Shown in pieces: positions 1 to 6,897 of a stretch of DNA of 7,947 nt; the first letter of the stretch is position 1, and each line of letters opens with the position of its first letter. The notes under the pieces are model-generated. The model had not been told where the DNA came from. It saw nothing but the letters and a program-made list of their open reading frames with translations, and made no database searches. Both the position numbers and the translations under genes were made by a program. The stretch spans positions 1 to 7,947 of the forward strand of contig JAGGSM010000128.1 of assembly GCA_021159105.1 (NCBI GenBank), given 5' to 3'. Origin of the DNA: Candidatus Bipolaricaulota bacterium (lineage in GTDB: Bacteria; Bipolaricaulota; Bipolaricaulia; UBA7950; UBA9294).

Positions 1-1774
1 ATGACTCTTCCACCCCAGAGAGAACATCGATTGCGCCGAATGGGCAGACTTCATAACACGTACCGCACTTTATGCACGTCCCTTGGTCTATCTCCTGGAA
101 CTTGCCTTCCCCTTGCGAGATCGCTCCCACAGGACAAGCACGCGTACATATCTTGCAGTCTTTGCAGCGATCGGGCTCTATCTTGTAGCTGATTAGCGCT
201 TTACACACGTGCGCTGGACAGGCCTTATCCACAATGTGCGCCTCGTACTCCTCACGGAAGTACTTAACCGTGGTTAAAACAGGATTGGGCGCGGTCTGTC
301 CCAGACCGCACAGGGAGTTCACCTTGACCTTCTTCGCCAGATCGACCAAGCGATCAAGGTCCTCAGGGACCCCTTCTCCATCGCAAATACGGGTCAGAGT
401 CTCCAGCATTCTCTTAGTGCCAATACGGCAGAAGGTGCACTTTCCGCACGATTCCTTCTGAATAAAATCGAGGAAGAAACGTGCCAGATCGACCATACAC
501 GTCTTATCATCGAGGACGATCAACCCGCCGGAGCCCACGATCGCCCCCGTCTTGTTGATCGATTCGTAATCGACCGGGACATCGGAGAGGGAGGCGGGGA
601 TACATCCACCGGAAGGCCCTCCCATCTGCACCGCCTTAAACGTCCCTTCGTCGCGAATTCCACCGCCGACATCGAACACGATATCCTTGATCGGCATACC
701 CATCGGAACCTCAACCAATCCGGTATGCTTCAGCTTTCCTGCCAGGGCAAACACCTTCGTCCCCTTGCTCTTTTCGGTTCCATACCGGGTGAAATCCTCC
801 GTCTCGTGACGCATGATCCACGGAACGTTGGCCAGGGTTTCAACATTGTTGATATTCGTCGGCTTTCCCCACAACCCAGAGACAGCAGGATACGGAGGAC
901 GCTTGCGCGGCATGCCCCGCTTACCCTCGATCGAGGCGATCAGCGCTGTCTCCTCTCCGCAGACAAACGCTCCCGCTCCCGCCTTGATCTTGACCTCAAA
1001 CGAAAAATTGCTGCCAAATATATTTTCTCCAATTAGGCCAGCATCGGTAGCGTCGGCTATCGCTTTCTTGATCCGTTTGATCGCCAGCGGATACTCGGCA
1101 CGCACGTAAAAGTAACCGTGCGGAGCACCGATCGCGTAAGCACCGATCGCCATCCCTTCGAGTACACGATGCGGGTCACCCTCAAGGACGCTGCGATCCA
1201 TAAACGCCCCCGGGTCCCCCTCATCAGCGTTGCAGATAAAGTATTTATCCGGGCCAGGCTCGCGCGCGGCAAAGCCCCACTTAACGCCAGTAGGAAAGCC
1301 GGCACCACCGCGGCCGCGCAGCCCAGAGGCGGTGATCTTATCGATCACCTGTTGCTGGCTCATTTCCGTGAGGGCCATCTTCAGCGCTTCGTATCCGCCC
1401 TTCGATATGTATTCGTCGATCGATTCAGGATCGATGATACCGCAGTTCTCGAGCACAACGCGCACCTGCCGATCGAAGAAACCATCATCGGGAACGAGGA
1501 GATCGTCCACTGGTTGTCCACCAACAACATGTTCCTTCACAATCCGGCTGACGTCCTCGACCCGTACGTGCCCATACGTGGATTTCCCGCCATCCTCCGT
1601 GACTACATCCACAAGCGGCTCGTTGTAACACATGCCAATGCACCCGACACGCTTCAGCTTTACCGGCGCATCAATGGCGGCCAGTTCCTTCTCCAGAGCG
1701 GAGTAGACAGGCTCAGCGCCGGCAGCAATGCCGCATGTCGCAAGCCCCACTCTAATCTCAGTTATGCGACTCAC
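1..1774 (-). CDS. hndC: HndC/HydB-type NADH-binding flavoprotein subunit (NuoF family), 3' end cut by window edge
   Basis: This is the flavin and NAD(P)H-binding subunit of a soluble NAD(P)-linked hydrogenase or related electron-bifurcating complex. It would move electrons between NAD(P)H, FMN and an iron-sulfur chain in the cytoplasm. I translated 591 uninterrupted codons to the left edge. Domains in order: a thioredoxin-like ferredoxin domain (about 7-75; C14, C45, C49), the nucleotide-binding loop GRGGAGFPTG (154-163), the flavin-site segment GAGAFVCGEETALIASIEG (266-284), the N3-type [4Fe-4S] ligands C443, C446, C449 and C489, and a C-terminal 2x[4Fe-4S] ferredoxin (C537/540/543/547 and C567/570/573/577). 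This fused layout is that of HndC/HydB rather than plain complex I NuoF. The GTG start overlaps the hndA stop as GTGA and follows AGGAGG (1779-1784), so translation is probably coupled. Related proteins end just after the last cluster, so only a few residues are probably missing. The partner in the complex is not in the window. Confidence 0.95.
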   Translation of the reverse strand, partial: MSRITEIRVGLATCGIAAGAEPVYSALEKELAAIDAPVKLKRVGCIGMCYNEPLVDVVTEDGGKSTYGHVRVEDVSRIVKEHVVGGQPVDDLLVPDDGFFDRQVRVVLENCGIIDPESIDEYISKGGYEALKMALTEMSQQQVIDKITASGLRGRGGAGFPTGVKWGFAAREPGPDKYFICNADEGDPGAFMDRSVLEGDPHRVLEGMAIGAYAIGAPHGYFYVRAEYPLAIKRIKKAIADATDAGLIGENIFGSNFSFEVKIKAGAGAFVCGEETALIASIEGKRGMPRKRPPYPAVSGLWGKPTNINNVETLANVPWIMRHETEDFTRYGTEKSKGTKVFALAGKLKHTGLVEVPMGMPIKDIVFDVGGGIRDEGTFKAVQMGGPSGGCIPASLSDVPVDYESINKTGAIVGSGGLIVLDDKTCMVDLARFFLDFIQKESCGKCTFCRIGTKRMLETLTRICDGEGVPEDLDRLVDLAKKVKVNSLCGLGQTAPNPVLTTVKYFREEYEAHIVDKACPAHVCKALISYKIEPDRCKDCKICTRACPVGAISQGEGKFQEIDQGTCIKCGTCYEVCPFGAIDVLSGVEES

Positions 1775-2265
1775 TTTGCCTCCTCCCTCCGGTATGATGC
1801 AAGGATGTCGTCCACCTTGTCGCGTGTCAATCGCCCGTAGGTCTCGTTGTCGATCATCACTGCTGGAGCTAGGCTGCAACACCCAAGACAGCGTACACTT
1901 TCAAGGGTGAACAGCCCATCCGCAGTCGTCCCATCCTCGTCTATTCCCAGCTGCTCCTTGAAGTGATCCATAATCTCCACCGCTCCCAGAACGTGACAGG
2001 CCGTCCCCTGACATACGCGCACCAGGTGTTTGCCAGGATGAGTGAGACGAAACTGCGAATAGAATGTAGCTACCCCATATATCGCACTTAATGGTGTATG
2101 CGTATACTCAGATACATTCCTCAAATTAGTTTCAGATAGGTACCCATATTTATCTTGAATCTGCTGTAGGAGAGGGATGACGCTTGCTGAAGTGGCCGCA
2201 AAAGCGTGGAATGAACCCATATCTCCTGTCTTATCTTCTACATTCTGCGAGGTCGTGTCTGGCAT
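1771..2265 (-). CDS. hndA: HndA/NuoE-type [2Fe-2S] subunit of NAD(P)-linked hydrogenase
   Basis: This is a small thioredoxin-fold [2Fe-2S] protein of 164 residues, the usual NuoE/HndA size, and partner of the flavoprotein encoded immediately downstream. Helical N-terminal residues (about 25-75) contain the family segment PLSAIYGVATFYSQF (58-72). The cluster ligands are visible as CQGTAC (C85, C90) and CLGCC (C126, C130, with C129 extra). There is no signal peptide, so it acts in the cytoplasm. The ATG start is fixed by AAGGAG (2270-2275) four bases upstream. The stop codon overlaps the GTG of hndC. A candidate promoter and inverted repeat lie about 90-125 bases upstream. Its middle part (about 2041-2160) is clearly more A+T-rich than the rest of the window. 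Complex I NuoE has the same fold; the fused HndC-type neighbour and absence of other nuo genes here favour the hydrogenase reading. Confidence 0.95.
   Translation of the reverse strand: MPDTTSQNVEDKTGDMGSFHAFAATSASVIPLLQQIQDKYGYLSETNLRNVSEYTHTPLSAIYGVATFYSQFRLTHPGKHLVRVCQGTACHVLGAVEIMDHFKEQLGIDEDGTTADGLFTLESVRCLGCCSLAPAVMIDNETYGRLTRDKVDDILASYRREEAK
1779..1790 (-). promoter_or_regulatory. Double Shine-Dalgarno for the GTG start of hndC
   Basis: On the minus strand the sequence reads GGAGGGAGGAGG and then CAAA before GTG at 1774. The inner AGGAGG (1779-1784) is four bases from the start codon. This strong site inside the end of hndA decides in favour of a GTG start in a GTGA overlap. Confidence 0.8.
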
Positions 2266-2354
2266 ATATCTCCTTATCGCACTCTAGCATCTCCAATACC
2301 TACCAATCTCTTGGCCTTCCCATTCGCGCTACAGGGCACTACGCAATCGCCGGG

Positions 2355-2383
2355 ATTATCCATCTACAAACGGCAAGGTGCAA
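2355..2383 (-). promoter_or_regulatory. Candidate sigma-70-type promoter for hndA-hndC
   Basis: On the minus strand TTGCAC (2378-2383) and GATAAT (2355-2360) are separated by exactly 17 bases. The -10 matches consensus at five of six bases; the -35 matches only at its TTG. Transcription would start near 2348, giving a leader of about 80 bases before hndA. This is an inference from motif match and spacing only. Confidence 0.4.
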
Positions 2384-2390
2384 ACTGCCG
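2371..2390. repeat. Short inverted repeat, possible operator
   Basis: CGGCA (2371-2375) and TGCCG (2386-2390) form a perfect 5-base inverted repeat with a 10-base spacer. It spans the candidate -35 of the hndA promoter, where a repressor could act. The arms are short, so chance is a real alternative. Confidence 0.25.
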
Positions 2391-2397
2391 GACCACG

Positions 2398-2426
2398 CTG
2401 AAATCCATCCTCTACGGACGTACAAT
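2398..2426 (+). promoter_or_regulatory. Candidate promoter for the Nudix gene
   Basis: CTGAAA (2398-2403, four of six to TTGACA) and TACAAT (2421-2426, five of six to TATAAT) are 17 bases apart. Transcription would start around 2433, leaving a very short leader that still contains the AGGAGG site. The match is weak at -35. Confidence 0.35.
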
Positions 2427-2434
2427 CTTTGCCT

Positions 2435-2440
2435 AGGAGG
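2435..2440 (+). promoter_or_regulatory. Shine-Dalgarno deciding the Nudix start
   Basis: AGGAGG lies six bases before ATG at 2447. An in-frame TTG at 2429 would lengthen the protein by six residues but would place this site inside the coding region, so ATG 2447 is chosen. Confidence 0.85.
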
Positions 2441-2446
2441 ATCTGT

Positions 2447-3088
2447 ATGCACTACTACTTGGAGAGCGATGGCAAGGTATTCTTAGTTGAAAAGGACGGA
2501 TCTCTGAATCTACCATTGATCGATGAAATACCTTTCGGGTTCGATGAGATCGCTCCACTAGCGACGAGTGAGAAAGTCATGTTCTGCGTTCCGCACCTGT
2601 CACGGCATCCGCGGGAGTGGCTGGGAAAGGACGAATTGGCATCGCACGCGCGGTCGACCGCCTTACTGCGGGAAGCGATCCACTCCACAATGCAGCGGGT
2701 GGTCGTTGAAGGGATATCGATCGACCGTGGCATGATCCTCCTGGTGAAGGGGAGCCGCGGCCTCACAGAGGGTCGCTGGTCCCTCCCTGGAGGGTTCCTC
2801 CGCTTCGGCGAGGGGCCACAAGAGGGACTGCTGCGCGAGATGAGGGAGGAGTTGAGGGTGGAAGGGCACATCGAGTCGTTCATCGACGTGAGAGCGAAGC
2901 TGGGGGAAGTGAGCAGACTGCACTGGATCATGCTCTTCTACAGGATCTCTCTACCCAAGGAGATGGATCCAGATCCGGACGAGATCGCTGAGGCCCGCTA
3001 CTTTCCACTCCCAGAGGCCGCATCGCTCGTGTCGGATGGGCTGATGCGCCAGGTGGTGCTCGATCTGGCAAGCCAAACCTGGGGATAG
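2447..3088 (+). CDS. Nudix hydrolase with an extra N-terminal domain
   Basis: This 213-residue cytoplasmic protein contains a Nudix domain, which splits a nucleoside diphosphate linked to another group using divalent metal. The Nudix box spans 116-138, following WSLPGG: G116, E122, R130-E131 and E134-E135 are present as GX5EX7REUXEE. The usual Gly after EEX is Arg137, a tolerated but notable change. LLVKG (98-102) before the box and the PDPDEIAEARYFPL segment after it resemble ADP-ribose pyrophosphatase-like and related Nudix enzymes, but the substrate cannot be read from sequence. Residues 1-80 precede the Nudix fold and begin YYLESDGKVFLVEKDG; I do not recognise this domain and it has no zinc-binding Cys set. 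The gene stands alone on the plus strand, with its own candidate promoter, and its stop is 8 bases from the stop of the converging barrel-protein gene. Confidence 0.92.
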   Translation: MHYYLESDGKVFLVEKDGSLNLPLIDEIPFGFDEIAPLATSEKVMFCVPHLSRHPREWLGKDELASHARSTALLREAIHSTMQRVVVEGISIDRGMILLVKGSRGLTEGRWSLPGGFLRFGEGPQEGLLREMREELRVEGHIESFIDVRAKLGEVSRLHWIMLFYRISLPKEMDPDPDEIAEARYFPLPEAASLVSDGLMRQVVLDLASQTWG

Positions 3089-3096
3089 CGCGACCC

Positions 3097-4221
3097 TTAT
3101 GGCAGGAGCTGCATCCCGATCTCGAACTTCACGTCCTGCTTCCACTCCAGGAAGTACGGCTCGTGGCTCAAGTGCACCGAGAGGACGATACTCGCGTTCC
3201 TCACCGGAGTGAACGTCGCATCGAGGCACAGATCGTGCTTGTCCGTTGGAACACCGTCCCACGTCTCACGCGAGAAGGAGTAAGCAAGGGAGAGATCGAA
3301 CATCCTGGTGATCTCATAGTCGTAGCTTGCGCGAACGTGTACCTGGTTGGTGCTCAAGAAGTCGTACGCCCCGGAGAAGTCGCCGCGGATGAGGAACTGC
3401 GCCTTCGGCGTTGCGGTGAACGCGTAGTCGAAGGAGGCTGTCGCCAACAGGTCGTTTGCCTCCCCCATCGGATCGAGTATCTCATAACCCAGGCCGATGC
3501 TCACACTCCCGCCGCAGTAGCGCGGATGGCTATCATCCTGCACGATCTGCGCCATCTCGTAGATATCGAGGGCATTCAGTCCCCCTTCCCTGGCAAGCCT
3601 CGAAATCTCGATGATATCGCGCAGCGCGTCCAGAAGGTCCTTTGGCGTCTTGTAGCGGTTGATATTGTCGATCTCGTGCGCAAGTGATTGCAGATCGCTC
3701 AGCTCAAGGTGAGAGGTGATGCTCCCCTGGGCAGCGAGATACGCGTCGATCTCCACCGCCTTCGCCATCGGGGTGACATCGGTGAAGCGGCCGTAGCCGA
3801 CCCCCAGCTTGACGGACAGTCCGATCGTCTTGTAGGAAGAGGCGCTCTTCGCGGTCGCTCCTGCCACGCCAAAGAACGGCTCATCCGGAGAAAAGTAGCG
3901 TTTCACGTTTCCCTCCGCATTGATGAGGAAGGATGACAGAGCGACCGTCGAGATCTGCATATCGTTCTTGACCGCTAGGTCAAACCCAAAGTCGGGGGAA
4001 TCGTGGCGCCGAGAATAGTCGAGCAATAGCTGTCCGGAATCGATGTCTCGCTCGGATAGACCGTAGGGATCGTTGTAGTAGTGGTAGGAGAAGCCGATCC
4101 CGAGGCTGTAGATGTCGCTCACCGGCGCGCGGTAGTTGCAGAGAGGGACCCCGGCGAATGCCGCGGAGGAGAATGACAACACGAAGAGAAGAAACACGAT
4201 CCGAAAGCGCAAGAAAGCCAT
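3097..4221 (-). CDS. Probable outer-membrane beta-barrel protein with a central helical insert
   Basis: This is a predicted exported protein of 374 residues. Residues 1-23 form a signal peptide (Arg5/Arg7, hydrophobic 8-17, AFA cleavage site before G24). Residues 37-144 and 235-372 show repeated alternating polar/hydrophobic strands with aromatic residues, such as SLGIGFSYHYY and GSVSIGLGYEIL, typical of outer-membrane barrels. Between them, about 149-232 is predominantly helical and charged (DLLDALRDIIEISRLA and similar) and splits the barrel in two. C28 and C236 could pair in the periplasm. The C-terminus is MQLLP, not the aromatic ending usual for barrel assembly. The start has AAGGGGTGAT (4225-4234) upstream and lies 15 bases after the dinB stop, so it is probably co-transcribed. 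I do not recognise a named family. A periplasmic or porous-channel function is possible but not shown. Confidence 0.8.
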   Translation of the reverse strand: MAFLRFRIVFLLFVLSFSSAAFAGVPLCNYRAPVSDIYSLGIGFSYHYYNDPYGLSERDIDSGQLLLDYSRRHDSPDFGFDLAVKNDMQISTVALSSFLINAEGNVKRYFSPDEPFFGVAGATAKSASSYKTIGLSVKLGVGYGRFTDVTPMAKAVEIDAYLAAQGSITSHLELSDLQSLAHEIDNINRYKTPKDLLDALRDIIEISRLAREGGLNALDIYEMAQIVQDDSHPRYCGGSVSIGLGYEILDPMGEANDLLATASFDYAFTATPKAQFLIRGDFSGAYDFLSTNQVHVRASYDYEITRMFDLSLAYSFSRETWDGVPTDKHDLCLDATFTPVRNASIVLSVHLSHEPYFLEWKQDVKFEIGMQLLP

Positions 4222-4224
4222 ATC

Positions 4225-4234
4225 ATCACCCCTT
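4225..4234 (-). promoter_or_regulatory. Shine-Dalgarno for the barrel-protein gene
   Basis: AAGGGGTGAT lies in the 15-base gap after dinB, with GGGG seven bases before the ATG. It supports the start at 4221 and independent initiation on the shared message. Confidence 0.7.
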
Positions 4235-4236
4235 TT

Positions 4237-5445
4237 CTACAGTGAAGAATACAGCGCTCCGCGCCCACGTTCAATCTGATCCTTCCTGCTGGCAAGTGAA
4301 GTATGTCCGCTGGGCAACGCAGGATCCGCGGGGAGACGATCAGCGTCGCACGTGTCATCAGAGTCGTCTGGAAAGAGGGGGAGCTGACGCACGCTCGTCC
4401 TGCTCAGTCTTCCGACACCGACACCGATCAACCTCACCCCTCGCTCTCCGATGTTCACACGCCGGTGAAGCATATCGAGGGCCATCCCCTCGATGATGCG
4501 TGTCGAATCCGTGCCCGTGATGAGGCTCGCCTGGCGAGTGATCGTCTCGAAGTCGGGGTAGCGAATCTTCAGGCGTACGGTCTTCCCGACCAACCCTCCC
4601 CTGCGAAGCTGTGCCGCCACACTTCGCGCAAGATCCCGCACGACTTCCTCCATCCGCGCCGTCGAGTAGACATCCTGCGAGAATGTCACCTCGCGGGAGA
4701 GGGAACTGCTCTTGCTCTTGCGGTTCAGAGGAGTGTCATCCTTCCCGCGGGCCAAGCGGTGCAGGACCCTCCCCATCGAACCGAACTCGCGAACCAGCTG
4801 AGAGAGCGGCGCGCGCCGCAGCTCGGAGATGAGGGAGATCCCGAGGCTGCGCAGCCGGCGCTCCGTCACCCTGCCCACACCCCAGATCATGCGCACGGGA
4901 AGCGGGTCGAGGATCTGTTGTACGTGTTCCTGATCGATGATCACCAGGCCATCCGGCTTCTCAAGCTCGGATGCGACCTTGGCAAGGAACCGATTCGGGG
5001 CCAGTCCAACAGAGCAGGTGAGGCCGGTCTCCCGCTTGACGCGCTCCTTTATCATCGCCACTGTCTCCTCAGGGTGAGCCTCGCCCGTGAGATCGAAGAA
5101 CGCCTCGTCGATCGAGACCTTCTCAACAACCGAGGAATACTGATGGAGGATCTCGCGCACATGTTTGGATATCTCCACGTAACGCGGGAAGCGCGGAGTG
5201 AGGAAGATCCCCTGCGGGCAGAGCTTGCGCGCCCGCGCCGTCGGCATCGCGCTGCCGACGCCGAACCTGCGCGCCTCATACGATGCCGTCGACACCACCC
5301 CGCGCGGGCCGAGGCCACCCACAATCACTGGTTTACCTCGATAGCGCGGCTCGTCGAGCTGCTCCACCGCGGCGAAGAACGCGTCCATGTCCAGATGCGC
5401 TATCGCGCGCTCACCCGTGATCTGTCCTTCCCTTCCTTCGTTCAT
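4237..5445 (-). CDS. dinB: DNA polymerase IV (Y-family translesion polymerase)
   Basis: DinB copies past damaged template bases with low fidelity. At 402 residues it is somewhat longer than E. coli Pol IV. The catalytic palm is complete: D19 in HLDMDAFFAAVEQ and D113-E114 in SIDEAFFDLT, with F24 as the probable steric gate and STASYEARRFGV (52-63) in the fingers. The helix-hairpin-helix segment IWGVGRVTERRLRSLGI lies near 190-205, followed by the little-finger domain. QLPLF (354-358) matches the beta-clamp-binding motif. The remaining 44 residues are Asp-rich and then end ERGRGALYSSL, resembling the C-terminal tail of many Pol IV proteins. The ATG at 5445 has no good Shine-Dalgarno; translation may instead be coupled to the mini-ORF or gene upstream. 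The gene sits between exported-protein genes. I saw no clear LexA box immediately upstream. Confidence 0.97.
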   Translation of the reverse strand: MNEGREGQITGERAIAHLDMDAFFAAVEQLDEPRYRGKPVIVGGLGPRGVVSTASYEARRFGVGSAMPTARARKLCPQGIFLTPRFPRYVEISKHVREILHQYSSVVEKVSIDEAFFDLTGEAHPEETVAMIKERVKRETGLTCSVGLAPNRFLAKVASELEKPDGLVIIDQEHVQQILDPLPVRMIWGVGRVTERRLRSLGISLISELRRAPLSQLVREFGSMGRVLHRLARGKDDTPLNRKSKSSSLSREVTFSQDVYSTARMEEVVRDLARSVAAQLRRGGLVGKTVRLKIRYPDFETITRQASLITGTDSTRIIEGMALDMLHRRVNIGERGVRLIGVGVGRLSRTSVRQLPLFPDDSDDTCDADRLPADPALPSGHTSLASRKDQIERGRGALYSSL

Positions 5446-5495
5446 TGGCTGCTTCTCTTCATCCAGAGCGCCTCATAGCATCCGCCAACCAACAT
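5442..5495 (-). CDS. Possible 17-codon mini-ORF coupling the upstream gene to dinB
   Basis: This reading frame fills almost the whole gap before dinB and encodes MLVGGCYEALWMKRSSQ. Its ATG begins one base after the TAG stop of the upstream gene, and its TGA overlaps the dinB ATG as ATGA. An internal in-frame ATG (MKRSSQ) follows GAGG by eight bases. Because dinB lacks a clear ribosome site, this could carry ribosomes across the gap by termination and reinitiation. The product is too short for homology judgement, and an open frame of this length is common by chance; the two flush junctions are the only unusual part. Confidence 0.25.
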   Translation of the reverse strand: MLVGGCYEALWMKRSSQ

Positions 5496-5496
5496 C

Positions 5497-6897
5497 CTAA
5501 TTGCACCCTTCCCACGCATCGCCGCCCTGCCGCAGGAGCCGCTCGAGGGTCAGGGTGTCAATTTCAAGGGGTGCTGAAAGATGATACTCCTCACGCAGCC
5601 GCTTCATCTCTCCTGCGTATCGGAACGGGGCCAGGGTATCGGATGGGAACGTGTTCCGATCGATCCCGAGCAGATTGAGCTCGCCGTGAACGGAGAGGAG
5701 ATCCTTCCATGCAGCGAGATCCGCCGTGTCCGGGCTGCGGGCAAAGGAGGGGACGAGCGAGAGGTAGATCCGCTCGAAGTGTTTGCCGGCCAGGAACCCT
5801 TGCGCGATGCGGAGCGAGTCCTGCGTGTTGAAGGCAAGCCAGAGCGCGGGGATGCCGGTTTGCAGATTGGTGAGCACGCTCTGGTAGTTGAAGCAATCAA
5901 ACATGACCTCCTCCCTTCGTACACCCGCACACGCAAGGTAGGCACGGTAGGCGAGAAGGCCGTAGTCGGCCGGATGGGGATAGCGGATCTCGATCAGCTC
6001 GATCCCTTCCTCCTCTGCAAACTGCCTTACCGCAGCCGAAAACTCCAGCGGGCATCCCCATTCCGACTCCGGCCGCGTCTCGAGCGGAAGGTCACGCCCC
6101 CACTTCTTCATGTAATCCTTCGGAGTGATCGCGCCGAGGCCACCAATCTGGAAGTACGAACCCTTTCCAACCCGGAACTGGGCCCAGGGGTAGGTGCAGT
6201 CGACGAGGACGATCTTCCCGCCCGGGGCGAGGTTCTTCCGGATGAACTCCCGGTAGGCTGATGGTAGGGAGAGAAGCTTGATGCGGAGGAAGTTCACGTA
6301 CTTCACCAGCGATCGGTCGTGGAGGGGATCGTAGTGATCGATCACCTCGATCGAGCCTGGGACGGCCCGTTCGAGAATGGCGCCAGCGTAGCGATCCCCT
6401 GTAGCGGCGTAGGAGTCGATATTATCCGGATCGATCGGGGGATGCCTGATGACAAGCCCAAACGAGGAGGTGAGAAACGGTGCGTGAAGGAGAGAGGACA
6501 GGTGAGCCACCCCGCCGTTCGGGCTTCCTATCACGATCACTCGGTACTTATCGTCTGGATACTGCGTGGTGCACCAAGCGGGCAGCTCCTCTGGATCGAA
6601 GGAGTCAAGCACCAGAGGCGGTTCTCCGAGCGACACGGACATCCCCCACTCGATTCCCGCGATCCTTAGGTCCTGCGGCAGTAGGCTGAGCAGCCCGAGG
6701 AAGAGCTTGCTTCCGTGAGGGTAGCAGTTTAGGACACTATTTCCTTGACCAATTAACGCCTCAGCGACCTCCTGCACCACTTGCGTCCCCGAATCAAAGC
6801 AGACAGGCGTGATCCCCTTACCGGAGGCGTATGTCCCGAGGAAGAGAACCCCTGTGATCAGACAAGAGAGCACCGCAGCTTGCATCGTTCTTGTCAT
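5497..6897 (-). CDS. Exported protein of unknown function, translationally coupled to the GDPD-like gene
   Basis: This is a 466-residue protein that I do not recognise. Residues 1-25 look like a Sec signal peptide (Arg3, hydrophobic core 7-21, small residues around TYASG); there is no lipobox Cys, so it is probably soluble in the periplasm or outside. The mature part looks like an alpha/beta fold: the segments YRVIVIGSPNGG (118-129), LAPGGKIVLVD (223-233) and IELIEIRYPHP (299-309) resemble Rossmann-type strands. The second looks like motif in methyltransferases, which would be odd outside the cytoplasm. Eight Cys remain in the mature chain (33, 58, 109, 234, 282, 323, 335, 465). Conserved-looking acidic and His clusters (RHPPIDPDNID 151-161; DHYDPLHDRS 187-196) might bind metal or substrate. 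The ATG overlaps the preceding gene's stop as ATGA, supporting this start and a joint role with it. Confidence 0.85.
   Translation of the reverse strand: MTRTMQAAVLSCLITGVLFLGTYASGKGITPVCFDSGTQVVQEVAEALIGQGNSVLNCYPHGSKLFLGLLSLLPQDLRIAGIEWGMSVSLGEPPLVLDSFDPEELPAWCTTQYPDDKYRVIVIGSPNGGVAHLSSLLHAPFLTSSFGLVIRHPPIDPDNIDSYAATGDRYAGAILERAVPGSIEVIDHYDPLHDRSLVKYVNFLRIKLLSLPSAYREFIRKNLAPGGKIVLVDCTYPWAQFRVGKGSYFQIGGLGAITPKDYMKKWGRDLPLETRPESEWGCPLEFSAAVRQFAEEEGIELIEIRYPHPADYGLLAYRAYLACAGVRREEVMFDCFNYQSVLTNLQTGIPALWLAFNTQDSLRIAQGFLAGKHFERIYLSLVPSFARSPDTADLAAWKDLLSVHGELNLLGIDRNTFPSDTLAPFRYAGEMKRLREEYHLSAPLEIDTLTLERLLRQGGDAWEGCN

Noticed and set aside
1118..1840. 240-codon plus-strand frame and smaller ones within 1-1840
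   Set aside because: They are shadows of hndC, which translates without interruption on the minus strand with all cofactor motifs.
2429..2446. TTG start for the Nudix gene
   Set aside because: It would translate through the AGGAGG that serves ATG 2447.
3082..3117. GGGAT/ATCCC arms plus GCAG-GAG-CTGC hairpin as a bidirectional terminator
   Set aside because: Stems are 4-5 bases, the outer loop is long, and there is no T-run on either side.
4303..5478. 391-codon open frame on the plus strand
   Set aside because: It lies antisense to dinB, whose catalytic motifs are unmistakable; the antisense product is rich in Arg, His and Pro with no recognisable domain.
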